NCBI GenBank assembly: GCA_013339765.2
Contig: JABSTR010003205.1
Coordinates: forward strand, 22,102-86,101
Length of the DNA: 64,000 nt
Reading direction: 5' to 3'
From: Haemaphysalis longicornis
Lineage: Eukaryota; Arthropoda; Arachnida; Ixodida; Ixodidae
The position numbers and the translations under genes were made by a program. The notes under the pieces are model-generated. The model had not been told where the DNA came from. It ran no database searches and saw only the letters and a program-made list of their open reading frames with translations. The number at the start of each line of letters is the position of its first letter. The stretch's first letter is position 1. This document shows, one piece after another, positions 45,529 through 55,920 of the stretch.

Positions 45529-46592
45529 TCACAATGTCACGGCAGTTGACCAGCAATCGTGGAGTCTTGGGACGCTTCCAAATCCGTCCTTGATGACCAA
45601 GTTGTGTAGGCCGTGCCCAACACACAGGTGATGTTCCGTGCATGCGAGACTCGCTGCGCGCTTCATGTTCGAGCCGGCGTCAGTGACTGCACAAACTTCC
45701 TTTCCCACCATGTTGAATTCTTCGAGGCACCTTTGAAAACTCATTCATGATGGCAGCGCCTGTATGCCTCTCGGTCATGTGTCTCGTGCTCAGGGTCAAC
45801 GATACGAGCTCGAAGTTCTCTGAAATAAAAACAGCAACCATGACAACCTAAAACAGCGTGGTCAGAAAAAGATCTAAGAAATCTAAATCAAGAAATCTAA
45901 ATGTGAACTCTGAACTCTAGACGGGCGTCCTGATGTACGGTCGCGAAAACGGCAGCCGGTCTCGCGAGCACAACAGCTGAGGAGCGCACTGCACGGTATT
46001 AAGTCTCACAAATTTCACAATTCCTACGAGGCGCCAGCCAACGGTTCAGTTACTTAGAGAAACAAAGGAGCGCTACTTACGATTCGAAAGGCTTTGAGTC
46101 TTCCTTCTTTGAGGAGTTGGTCAAGCAGCTCTTGCAGTAGTAGTCCGTTCCAACTGTCTTCTGCTTTCCCCCCGTGATGTATGCTAGGCGTCCAAAATGT
46201 TTCCAAACAAAACTAGACTTCCCCTTCGAATGCAAAGGAACAATCCGAAAACTTCCAATCGGCATCTTAAACACATCGGGGTCAGGAATTTCTTCCTCGC
46301 AACAAGTTGCAGATATGTCGCCGATTCCATCCGCAACCTCAGTACACGCGACCGTCAAGCCGTCATTCCGGCGTTTCGAGGCCGTGGCTACCGTAGCAGA
46401 GGCCGCTGCTTCTCGTTGCGCCATTTTGCGCGCGAAAGAGTAGTTAGGCAATCCCACGTTGCTCTGGCTAGAGACGACACGCATGCGCAGATGAGCGGAG
46501 AGCAGGGTTGCTTTTGTTTTCTGTTGCTTCATTATTCTCCTACGTGACATTGAAAAATGCCCGAGGCATGAAAAAAAATTTGAACAAAACAC
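45529..46592 (-). pseudogene. hAT transposase remnants (BED finger and catalytic core)
   Basis: Two minus-strand open pieces. The 5' one (46592-46077) has SSFVWKHFGRLAYITG followed by YYCKSCLTNSSKK, a BED-type zinc finger (VW-x-x-F ... C-x2-C). The 3' one (45744-45529) has VCAVTDAGSNMKRAASLACT and HHLCVGHGLHNLV. This is the hAT signature around a catalytic Asp (TD-x-GSNM) followed by the C-x-x-H-x-L-N-L motif, here with Gly-His-Gly-Leu-His. The middle and C-terminal dimerisation region are missing, so it cannot make a working transposase. Confidence 0.8.
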
Positions 46593-48661
46593 GAAATCTC
46601 AAACAAAGCTGGATTAATTTTTAAAAGTCATTTTTATTCTATATACGTAAATGCCGCGCCGATCACGCCGAAACAATACGTCGGCGGCGGCGGCGGCGGC
46701 GCGCCGATCAGTTAGTGTCGGCGGCGGCGGCGCGGCCAGAACAGTCGGCGGCGGCGCGCCGACGTCTCGGCGCACACCTCTAGCTGCAGGTGACCGACGT
46801 GGAGACACGCCGTCCGATTCGAGAGAAAGGCTCGGATGTAATCGTACGTTCGCCGTCCCAGCCCGAGCCTCTCGACCTGTGCCAGGATTGCGGAGTGCAG
46901 CACGTTATCAAAGGCACTCTTGAGGTCGAGGCCTAGGATCGCCCTGCAGTCGGTCTTGCTGGGGGACTCGAGAAGGTCGTGCTGGATCAGTAGCATTGCG
47001 TCCTGCGTGCTCAGCCGGGCCCGAAAGCCCAGCATCGCCGCAGGGTACGCGTCGTGCTCTTCCATGTAACTCTGCCAACGGTTGTTTAGCACGTGCTCCA
47101 GCACCTTGCCCGCGCACGACGTCAGGGAGATCGGGCGGAGATTCTCAATGCTGGGCGGCTTGTTGGGTTTAGGGATCAATATCGTTCGGGCGGTCCGCCA
47201 CTGCTTGGGCAGCGTGCCGGAGCGCCAACAGTCGTTGTAGAAATTCGTAAGGGCCGTAATGGCCACGTCGCCAAGGTTACGCAGGGCCTTATTGTGGATC
47301 AGGTCCGGGCCGGCTGCCGACTTGCAGTTCAGCTCTTGCGCCGCTCGGCGGACCTCCCATTCTTCTATATCCGCGTCGAGCGCGGGGTTTGTCTGGGCCT
47401 TCGTAGTCCGGGTGTCGGACTTGTGCGGTGGCCGGGAGATATTGATCGTTGAGGCGTTTGCCCACCTCGTCCTCGCCGTGTTCTTTGATTGCCGCGTGCA
47501 GGATCTGCGCCAGTCGGTGTTGCTGGAACGATTTGCTCTGCGTCTCGTCACGTAAGTGGCGGAGCAGCTTCCACGTACGGCTGGCGTGCAGCTGCCCGTC
47601 GGCTTCGTTACATATGGCATGCCACTGCTGCGCGCAGAGCTGCCTGCTGTATTTTTCGATTTCGCGGCCGAGGTGGGCGATGCGCTTGCGCAGTGTTCTG
47701 CTGTGCCGCATGCGCTTCCATCGGCGTTGCAGTGATTGTCGTGCCTCGATCAGGTGGGCCAGTCGAGGGTCCATACTGGGGATCGATTCGTCCGTCTCCA
47801 CTTCCGTGCTCACACGCGCCGCCGCGTCTACCAGGCTGCGCGTCCACTTTTCGAGGTCCTCAATGGTAGGCGCAATCTCCTGCCGGCGGAAGGCGTTCCA
47901 ATCCGTCAGCTTGTGCTTGCGAGTCGGGGCCTGCTTGCTCCGGACCCGCAGCGGCAATTCCACTTGTATGATGTAATGGTCACTTCCCAAGTTGAGCCCC
48001 GTGTTGCGCCAGCTCACCGGTCTGTCGTCCGGGAGGTGCACGAAGGCGAGGTCGGGAGTGGTGTCCCTGGTTGCTGAAGTGCCAATTCGTGACGGCTGCT
48101 GCGGGTCCGAGAGCAGCTCGAACTCGGCCTCTTCAGCCTCGTCCAGCAGGCTCCGTCCTTTGGCAGTCGTGCGGGGGTAGCCCAGTTCCCTGTGGGACGA
48201 GTTGAAGTCACCCGCCGCGATGATCGGCATGTCGACGGCTTTTCGCCTGGCTTTCTGGAACAGCGTCCGGAACCGCTGGCTGCGGTGCTGCGGGTTGCTG
48301 TAGGCGTTCACCAGACAAACGGACTCTTGCGTCTTCTTTCCGACCACAACTTCGGTCGCGCACAACTCCAGGGCCGTGTCGCCATCGAGGAAGCGGTTCG
48401 AGCTTGATGAGGGTGATGCCCTTGCGTACAAAGGTGCAGACTCCCTGCGCCGCGCCCGTGTTGCTGGTGCGCGCGCTGGGGGGTGATGCGTGAACGTGGT
48501 AACCCGGGAGTTTCGGAGTCTCTTCCATATGTGTCTCTTGAATCATGATCACGTCAGGAGGCGCGGCCATAGATTGTACTTGTTGTTGTAGTAGGGCCTT
48601 GCGGCACCGGAGGCCGTTGGCGTTCCAGTGCCACACTCTGAGCTTGGCGTTGTTGGCGGCC

Positions 48662-50733
48662 TTATCCATGGCTGGGCGAGGCTCCGGGCGACGTGCGGTT
48701 GCCGTGGCCGAGTTTCCCCAGCTCCTCCTTCAGTAGTTGGACCATGAAATGTTTCATTTCCTCGAAGCCCGTGTTGATGCGGGCCTCCTCTCGGGCTTCG
48801 AACTTGGCAAAGTCTGCCTTGACGTCGTTTTTAAAATTCTTCATGGCTGACGCCACGTTGTCGACCTTCTGCGAGATCTCATTTATGCGCTTGTCTTGCC
48901 TGTTTAGGCGCTCGTTGATTTGTTTGAACCGGGCCCCACAGTTAAGGCCACCTTGGGTATCCGTGTTCCTAGAGTGAAGTGTCGAGATCGATGAGATGGA
49001 TTCGGTCTCGTCGTCCCCGGTGTTCATGTTCAGGTCTTCGTCCTCGTCCGACTCGATCACCGAGCTACGGCGGGCCTTCTTCTGGCAGGGGGTCTTGCCT
49101 TGCTCCAACGATTGCGGCGGCGGTGATGGCGGTGGCATGACCGGCGTCCCCAGTGGGGTGAACGATGCCGTCTGCTGCGCTGTTCCCACACTCCATGGCG
49201 TGCCTGACTGGTTTCCGTGCTGTTTCGATGTAAATCTTGCAATCAGCTCCTGCTTTCATAGTCTCCTGTTATTGCTTCACCGTCTCCTGCAGCAGCCTAA
49301 TCGTGCTCTCGAGCTGCATCATCTTGGATGCAAGCGGGTCGTTCTGCGGCTTTCTCGCCGGCGGTGCGCGAGCGCTGGCGCTCCTTCGCGCCTTTTCCGC
49401 CATTGGCTCCGCCTCTGGCGATATCTGTCCACAACTTCCGGCCGTCACGTGAGGGACTGCGCCGCCTATCGCTACTCTCCGAGCGTCCGCGGCTTGGGGA
49501 CCGCCCTCGGCTCTCGCTGCGGCTCTTGCGCCGCCCCCCTTGTTTGCTCGGGGAGAGTTCAGGGAATTCGTCTTTTCTAGAAAATCTGACCTTGCTCTGG
49601 CCAGACTTTCTCGCCTTTTCCGCCGCCATCTTGCGCTCGTGTTCGCGCTTCCGCAGCAAGAATGGCGTCTTGAACTTGTTCGCACAGTTTCCCGTGCCGG
49701 TGGGATGCGAGCCTCCGCACAGTTTGCAGCGGGGTTTGCACTCCTGTTCGTGATTTTCGCCGGGGTTTGCCTTCCCGCAGGCGAAGCAAACCACCACATT
49801 CGGTCGGGGGCACACGTCTCTCCGGTGGCCCACCTGCCCGCACGTTCTGCACACTTCTTTGTGTTGGCGGTATAGCCGACACCTTATTAGCGCGCCGCAG
49901 TATTTAACGTAGGACGGGACTTTGTCCCCCTTAAAGACGCACGATCACTGCGTGCGAGTTTCCGATCCGGTGCGCTTCGAGCGCCGTACCGTTGTAGATA
50001 TTTACAACTTTCGCTCGGATCATTTCGGGCGTTTCGCTGAGCGGGATGCCTCCGATTACGCCCTTCACCGTATTTTCGGGTGCCGCCGCGTAAGCGCACA
50101 CTTCGTATGCTTCATTTCCAATCATGAGTGCATGGATGGCCGCGTAGCGGCTGACTCTCTCGCCGTCCGGCGTGCTGATCACGATAATGTTTTGAGCAAC
50201 GTTTGGACAGATCGTGTCCCTCTGTATGTCTTCGAGACCTATTCTCGCAGCACCCGCAATCGCCTGCACGAGCTCCGGCATCATAATCTTGCCCACCAGC
50301 AGTCCCCCGCGGGGCCTGACTATCACCTTGCATTCGCCACGTGAGGCATGCGTGCCGTCTTCGCGAAGTTCGCGTTGACTTTCTTGATAATCTGGGCCCG
50401 GGTTGGCTGGGCTGCCTTCTTACCGGGCTGGGGTGCCGAAACTTGCTGCGGAGTCTCGGCGTTGTTCGGAGAGGCCTTCTTGCCTCGCTGAGTGGCGACC
50501 ACCCAACCGGCGATGTTCTCCGGGGTCTCGTCGATCGATGTTCCGGGGACGGCAACCACCGTGCGTCCCGAGCTGCGGTCCAAAATGGGCTGCTGGTCCC
50601 GGGCCGGGCTCGTATCCATTGCTGAGTGACCCGACGCCGACATTTCGCACGAAGCGGGGCCGCCGGCGCGGTCCGATGCGGCCGAAGCCGTCGCTAAGCC
50701 TAGCTGGCCGGTTAGGCCTAGCTGGCTCGCCAC
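48662..50733 (-). pseudogene. LINE-A ORF1, Gag-like, frame-broken
   Basis: The minus strand from 50733 shows QPTRAQIIKKVNANFAKTAR, then VRPRGGLLVGKIMMPEL, NVAQNIIVISTPDGERV and PENTVKGVIGGIPLSE. Zinc knuckles follow: CRTCGQVGHRRDVC, CFACGKANPGENHEQEC and CKLCGGSHPTGTGNC. Next are an Arg/Ser region, a 49189-48662 coiled-coil piece (RFKQINERLNRQDKRINEIS) and GHGNRTSPGASPSHG, stop. It is collinear with the intact ORF1 at 24321 through the knuckles, but its C-terminus differs. Frame breaks lie near 50330, 49910 and 49250. Confidence 0.85.
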
Positions 50734-50748
50734 GTTGTCCGGCGCAAA

Positions 50749-53700
50749 ACAGGCGTAAAATCCGCAAAAATGGGCGGACTCACCAAGATTTGGGCTCTAC
50801 GTGCTCCGGGTGTCAAGCCGAAACCGATCGTACCGTTTTGGACGGGCTGGGGTCGAATGGTCCTCCCAAAATTGGCCTCATCGACGGAGCCGATGCGAAG
50901 CACGTCCGCTCGCTCCGAACGCTCGCAGCGCCCCCCCGTTAAGCGAAAAGCTATCGAAACTCGTCGCAAGAATACTCGCGACCGTAAAGCGCCAATGCAA
51001 GACGGGTCCGACGGTGCGGTCAAGACTTCTAACCGGTACGTCATCTTGACTCCCACCGAGGAAGAGTTTCCTCCATTACGCGTGGATGATGAGCCCGAAG
51101 ACGTTCTTACGTACAAGGACGCAGTCAAGCATGGCAAGGTACGGCGCAAACGTCAGAATCCACCGCATGAGTCAACTATGCCAGCTCCCGAGGAGGTGGT
51201 AGAACTTGTAAAGCGGATTGCTACGCTCCAGGAAGAGGTCCGACGTCTTCGTCACCGAAGGACTCTTCTGTCCCGCTCTTCTCAGCGCTCAGCAACCGCT
51301 TACACTCGCTCGTCTGCTCCTGCTACGCCTGTCCCACCCGTGTCATCGCCAGCGGGCAAGCTGTCTCCGATCGAACTCATCCATTTTGTGGCGCAGCAAC
51401 TGCAACAGCTCTCGTCCGTTTTGCTGACTCACCTTTCATCGTTGCAGTGATCCAAACGAACCACAAGTGCGTGCTTCAGTGGAACTGCTGGGGACTCGCA
51501 AATAAGGCTGGGAAGCTTCGCTACCGTATGCATATCGGAGGTCTCCCCGTTTTGGCTCTGCTCCTGCAAGAGACCAACTCTCTTCCGAGTCTCCCCGGAT
51601 TCAACGCCTACGCCTCGCCCACCATTCCGGATCGTCGGTGTAACAGTGTGAATGAACCTCCAGGCAAGGCTGCTGTCTATGTCGCCAGCTGCTACCCCCA
51701 GGCTCAGCTGAAATCAGAACCGTGGTGCAATTAATGGCAGGAAGTGGTGGCCGTGTTAGTGCGCCTCCCTCAAACTGACATCATACTGGTGTCATGTTAC
51801 GTGCGCCTGCACAGCGGACGCTCCCCCGTGTTGCGTCTCGGTTGGAGTGAAAATCTTCCCGCGCACCCGGGGTGCGCAGTGGTGGTAGGTGGAGATTTCA
51901 ACGCGCCACATCCGACTTGGGGATACCCCTACTCAAGCGCACGAGGAGGTCTGGTGTTGGACGCGTTCACCGATGCGCACTTTGTGCTCCTTAACCCGGT
52001 CGGCACTCCTACTCGTCGATGTGACCACCCGCGCAGCCCTTCGTACTCCCCTGACCTTTCTTGGTGGCTTGGAGCGCAGCCTGTGTCTTGGAATCGGGAG
52101 CCGGACTGCTGGGGCAGTGATCATTATCCCATCCGCATCGGTGTGGCTCCCGTTGTAAAAAGTCCGCACCGCCGCCGCTGCTGTGTCACAGCCTGGGACT
52201 TGTTTCGGAGAGCTCTGAGCACCTCAGTTCATAAAGACCCATCTGATCCCCTGTATGTGCTACGTGCGGCTCTCCGGGATGCCACGCGGACTTCTTGGGT
52301 AGAAGAAAACAAGACAACACCAGACCTACATCTCTTAAATTTGTGGGCTGCTCGCCGCCGAGCGGAACTGGCAGCCAATAGAGATCCTTCAAATCCAGAA
52401 TTGCGCACCTCGTTGCACCGTCTGACGGCTGCAGCTCGCCGCCATGAGAAGTCTATATCGGCAACGGTGGCTGGACTGGTGTGCCTCACTAGGGCCATCC
52501 TATACCATTATCTGGCGCACTTTTCGCCGTATGGAGCTCGGTGGACGCCCCCAAGAACCGGCTGCCAATGCGTGCCTCGCGTCTGGACGGACCCCGTGCC
52601 AGTTTGCTCCTCAAGTGGCCAAGGAGTTCTTCCCAAAGTACGACCAAGCTCCACCACCATTTGCCTGCTCACCTACTCTGCCCCCAGAGGCTGGTTCGCC
52701 TCCCAGTCAGGAAGACCTTGACGGGATTCAGGCACCATTCACCATGGCTGAGTTTCTGGCGGCAATAGACAAGGCGAAGTTACGCACAGCAGCAGGCCCA
52801 GACGGTGTGACTTACGAAGCGTTCAAGAACATCGACGGTCCAATTGTCTACAGTGGCTACTCGAATGGCTGAACGCTATCTGGACCTCTGGTGACGTTCC
52901 GGTCGCCTTGAAGCACGCCGAAGTAGTGCCAATACTAAAACCTGGGAAGCCTCCTGACCATCTGAGTAATCTTCGCCCAATCGCATTAACATCGACCGTC
53001 TGTAAGCTCCTTGAACGGATGCTAGCCACGCGCCTTACATGGTGGCTAGAACGATACGGATGGTAACCACCCGGCTCAGATTGGGTTTCGTACACACACC
53101 TTGGCACAGAAGACGGTCTAGACACCTCTCATCTATGGTGCTCTTAGGGGCAGATCGAACAAAATCCGCACGATCCTTGCTATATGGACGTCCAAAAGGC
53201 CTATGACAACGTGAGCCACGCTGCAATAATCAGTATTCTACAGTGGCTCCTCCTTCCACCATTGGCTGGATGAACTTTATTTGAGCCCATAGAGGGGTCA
53301 CCATCAAGGCGGCCGATGGGGTGGTCCCCTATTCTCGGGGCCCGTATGCTTCCAGCACCTCCAGGCCCCGAGCCACGAGGGCTATGAGGGTCAGCACGGT
53401 AGGGCTGGACCGCAAATCTCCCATCGCTCTTTCGGTGAAGGGTTGGGTGAGGTGAGGGAGGTGGGTGGTGAACATAGTTTGCATATACGAGGCAGAAAGT
53501 GTCCGGTATTTCAGCCAGCTTCCATGTCAAAGGCAGCATGGCCACGTTAAATAGCACTGGGGACAGCACAGAGCCTTGAGGCACGCCTTGCTCCGAAACA
53601 AAGTGTCCCACGCATTCTTTTTCCAATGCGGACGGAGAAGGAGCGGCTCTGAAGAAAAGACGCTACGAAACGGCATACTGCTGGTGGAAGGAGGCCGCTC

Positions 53701-53941
53701 GAGCCTTCTCCATCCGCATTGGAAAAGAACGCGTGGGATACTTTGTTTCGGAGCGAGGCGTGCCGCATTGGAAAAGAATGCGTGGGACACTTTGTTTCGG
53801 AGCGAGGCGTGCCTCAAGGCTCTGTGCTGTCCCCAGTGCTATTTAACGTGACCATGCTGCCTTTGACATGGAAGCTGGCTGAAATACCGGACACTTTCAT
53901 ATTCCTCCTTCCACCAGCAGTATGCAGTTTCGTAGCGTTTA
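50749..53941 (+). pseudogene. LINE-B, 3' part: end of ORF1, endonuclease and RT
   Basis: ORF1 continues in frame from the 41.86-kb half (TGVKSAKMGGLTK) through YVILTPTEEEFPPLRV and a coiled coil (VELVKRIATLQEEVRRL) to TGA 51448. ORF2 begins at the overlapping GTGA with VLQWNCWGLANKAGKLRYRM. It continues with GGDFNAPHPTWGYPY, SYSPDLSWW and GSDHYPIRI (endonuclease), then RTAAGPDGVTYEAFKN, PILKPGKPPDHLSNLRPI and DVQKAYDNVSHAAI (RT). An insertion occupies 53262-53902. The frame resumes after it (LQWLLLPPAVCSFVA) and ends at about 53941. Frameshifts near 51740, 52450, 52855 and 53065 make it inactive. Confidence 0.8.
53262..53902 (-). mobile_element. Rearranged LINE RT copy inserted in LINE-B
   Basis: TCCTCCTTCCACCA occurs on both sides (53248-53261 and 53903-53916), a 14-bp target duplication. 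The left two thirds are a minus-strand LINE-B-family copy: SEQGVPQGSVLSPVLFNVAM, LAEIPDTFCLVYANYV, and a 3' UTR with AATAAAG. The right third (about 53697-53902) is the same RT block on the plus strand, so the two form a large inverted repeat around about 50 bp. A 49-bp unit is tandemly duplicated at 53715-53763/53764-53812. Confidence 0.75.
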
Positions 53942-55589
53942 GTCATTTTCCCATAGGCGAAAATCGTTTTTATTTATTTTCAGAATACACAGGTAAGTAC
54001 CATCGTTGCTACCGGTATCAAACAAAATAGGCCACAAATTACGACCTTCGTGGCAAGTTTGAGCGCGAACAGAGTGGCGGTTCGCTCAGAAAAAATTTTT
54101 AAAGTGTTCCAATTATCGTCGTAACACCCTGTATTTGACAAACGAAACCGAAACAAACACATCTATGCGTACTTCGGTTTGCCGGTCAAGTCAACCAACC
54201 CTGTTAGGGGCGATGCCAAAATGGCGCTGCACACAGCTGATTGGAGTCCGCTGGGCAAAGATGTTTATTACAGGTGTGTTTTGTCTCAACTTCTCCATCA
54301 AAGCAAGGGTGCGCAAACGCTGTCTATCTGATTAAGGTTCCTTGACTTTCGTCTACAGTGGAATTATATACTTTCCCGCTGTGTTGGTCAAAGTTCGGGG
54401 TGGACGCTTGTTGTTGAGACGAGATTCCGCGAAAGTTTTGTTTTGACAATTACTGCAGCATTTAAATTGCATTGAGACGTGTGTTACCCTTCGCCTGTCT
54501 GTGACTGCATTTAGTGGTTCATGCAAATTTTTAAATTTTGCTATTACAGCTTTCGTAACACTGCAATGTTTCTTTTCCTCAGAGTGTTTGGGTTGCCACA
54601 ATAACCGTTCTGTTTTGTACCTGTAATTGTATGAATTTCATGACCACCGGAATTCCAGGTAGGACCACGTTGAAACATTTGCGAGTTATAACGCGAACCC
54701 CAGGTGGTGCGGCGAACGTCGGGGCCAGTGGTCAGAAAGTACACTGGAGTTTCCATAAGAAGTAATGCTATGGTGGTGGCACGTCAGTGAGCGAAAAGAA
54801 GAAGAAAAAAAAGGTAAAATGTAGCAGACGGAACAATTCCCCAATCTGACTTGGCCAATCCCCCAGAGTGGGTACGCGCCACTGAGTTTTGGCTCCAACC
54901 ATCCAACCAACCAACAACGCGCCTAGAAGGTTGCAGTGCCATAGTTCCCATTTCCTAGACAATGTTTCCCTGGTCCCGCGAAGGGAAGCCACCTGACACC
55001 TTAAAATTGTCCTCCTTGTGTGTTAGTTTCATGCGACAACACAGCTGCTTATTTCAATGGCTTTCAAGTTAATTAAAATGCCTGGTCTGTTTTCCCATCT
55101 GTAATGGGTGTATGGGTAAATCGAGTCCCATTTTCCAGACGCGGCTGACTGACTGACTTTTCCAGTAGTTGGAAAAAAAAAAAAACAAGACCTATGGGAA
55201 AAGAAACAACATTACAGAATCGCCTGTGATTTCTCCCCCCTTTTCTTCTTTTGAACTTCTTCTTGAGCTCTTTGAACTTCCATTTTGTTCAAACTTCTCA
55301 TTGGCCAAACCTGACAAAAAGGGACAACAGCGTTGAAGGGCTTGATTCAGTCTTCCAAAGTGAACATACTGGAAACAGCATGCAAACTGGATGGCAAGAA
55401 ATACAATAACACGAGCGCTGACGAGCAACTTTTATTTATTGCGGCAGGCAATAGATATAAAAATATATGTGGCATTACACTCGGCACTATAAAAACGGTA
55501 AACGAGGCAACAAGGACTTGAAAAGTGAACACAATTAATAATGAAACACTGACGACTAGGGCACAAGGAGATAAACTGGCTGCTGATTG
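53942..55589. other. No gene seen
   Basis: AT-rich, with no coding frame or repeat I can name. Confidence 0.45.
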
Positions 55590-55920
55590 AAGCCCCGTAT
55601 CTGTCAAGATATTCAACCTCACCGGCAGGAAGAAGGGGTGCTGACACAGCGATCAGCGGCAATTACAAAAACCCATAAATATTGCGCGTGTCCCGTTACC
55701 TTTTCAGTATCTGGATCACCTCAAATTGTGGTGAAGTGCTGCATAAGATCGCTGCTGGGGGATGCCCTCGGGAAACGTAATTTTTAGGCTTCTGTTGACG
55801 CATGTCTTCCCCACATAAACTGATGCACGGCTTCGTCATGGCAGGCCACAAATCGTTCTACGGGCTTTTTTACGCATGTCCATCTTAACTGGGCATTTCT
55901 CACCGTTTTGCACATCTGTG
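55590..55920 (-). pseudogene. Probable Penelope-like element fragment (GIY-YIG region)
   Basis: The minus strand reads EKCPVKMDMRKKARRTICGL, SVYVGKTCVNRRLKNYVS (across a frame slip) and AVSAPLLPAGEVEYLDRY. In tick Penelope-like elements the end of the protein has a GIY-YIG endonuclease with VYIGQTGRC-N-x-RL followed by CVS-P-SLSLS-x-KE-x-YL. The order and spacing fit, but identity is modest and frames break. Confidence 0.45.

Larger units (their letters stand above)
44911..46782 (-). mobile_element. hAT element with GGC-rich ends in LINE-A
   Basis: The ends TAGAGGTGTGCGCCG and CGGCGCACACCTCTA are exact inverted repeats. GCTGCAGG is duplicated on both sides (44903-44910 and 46783-46790). Removal restores LINE-A GHLQLEERRLG in frame. 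Both subterminal regions (44934-45062 and 46653-46770) are arrays of CGG/GGC triplets. The interior carries minus-strand transposase remnants and a plus-strand LINE fragment. Confidence 0.9.
41976..48669 (-). pseudogene. LINE-A ORF2: endonuclease, RT, RNase H, frame-broken
   Basis: Minus strand, from 48669: LRVWHWNANGLRCRKA and IMIQETHMEET (endonuclease start), AAGDFNSSHRELGY, GSDHYIIQVELP. The RT block follows with IPKPNKPPSIENLRPISLTS, LDLKSAFDNVLHSAI, GTPQGAVISPFLF and IYADDITLW (about 44775). RNase H shows AVYVDAAKHQ, EEAAIALALS and LSDSRTAIANFG. The Cys/His tail is CSVCARELATLAHVLWGC. Frame breaks lie near 48390, 47390 and 42410. Two hAT insertions split it at PHVR/EIRVLG and HLQL/EERRLG. 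The ORF2 ATG overlaps the ORF1 stop as ATGGATAA. Confidence 0.85.
41860..50741 (-). mobile_element. LINE-A, nearly full-length, interrupted by two hAT elements
   Basis: A minus-strand relative of the intact LINE at 23832-30347. It has ORF1 (50733 to 48662), ORF2 (48669 to 41976) and a 3' UTR with AATAAAG running into a TCC repeat at 41860-41872. GCGCAAA flanks it on both sides (41853-41859 and 50742-50748). Removing it restores LINE-B ORF1 in frame. Insertions at 43391-44534 and 44911-46782 split ORF2. A handful of single-base frameshifts remain. The 5' UTR appears short compared with the intact copy. Confidence 0.85.
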
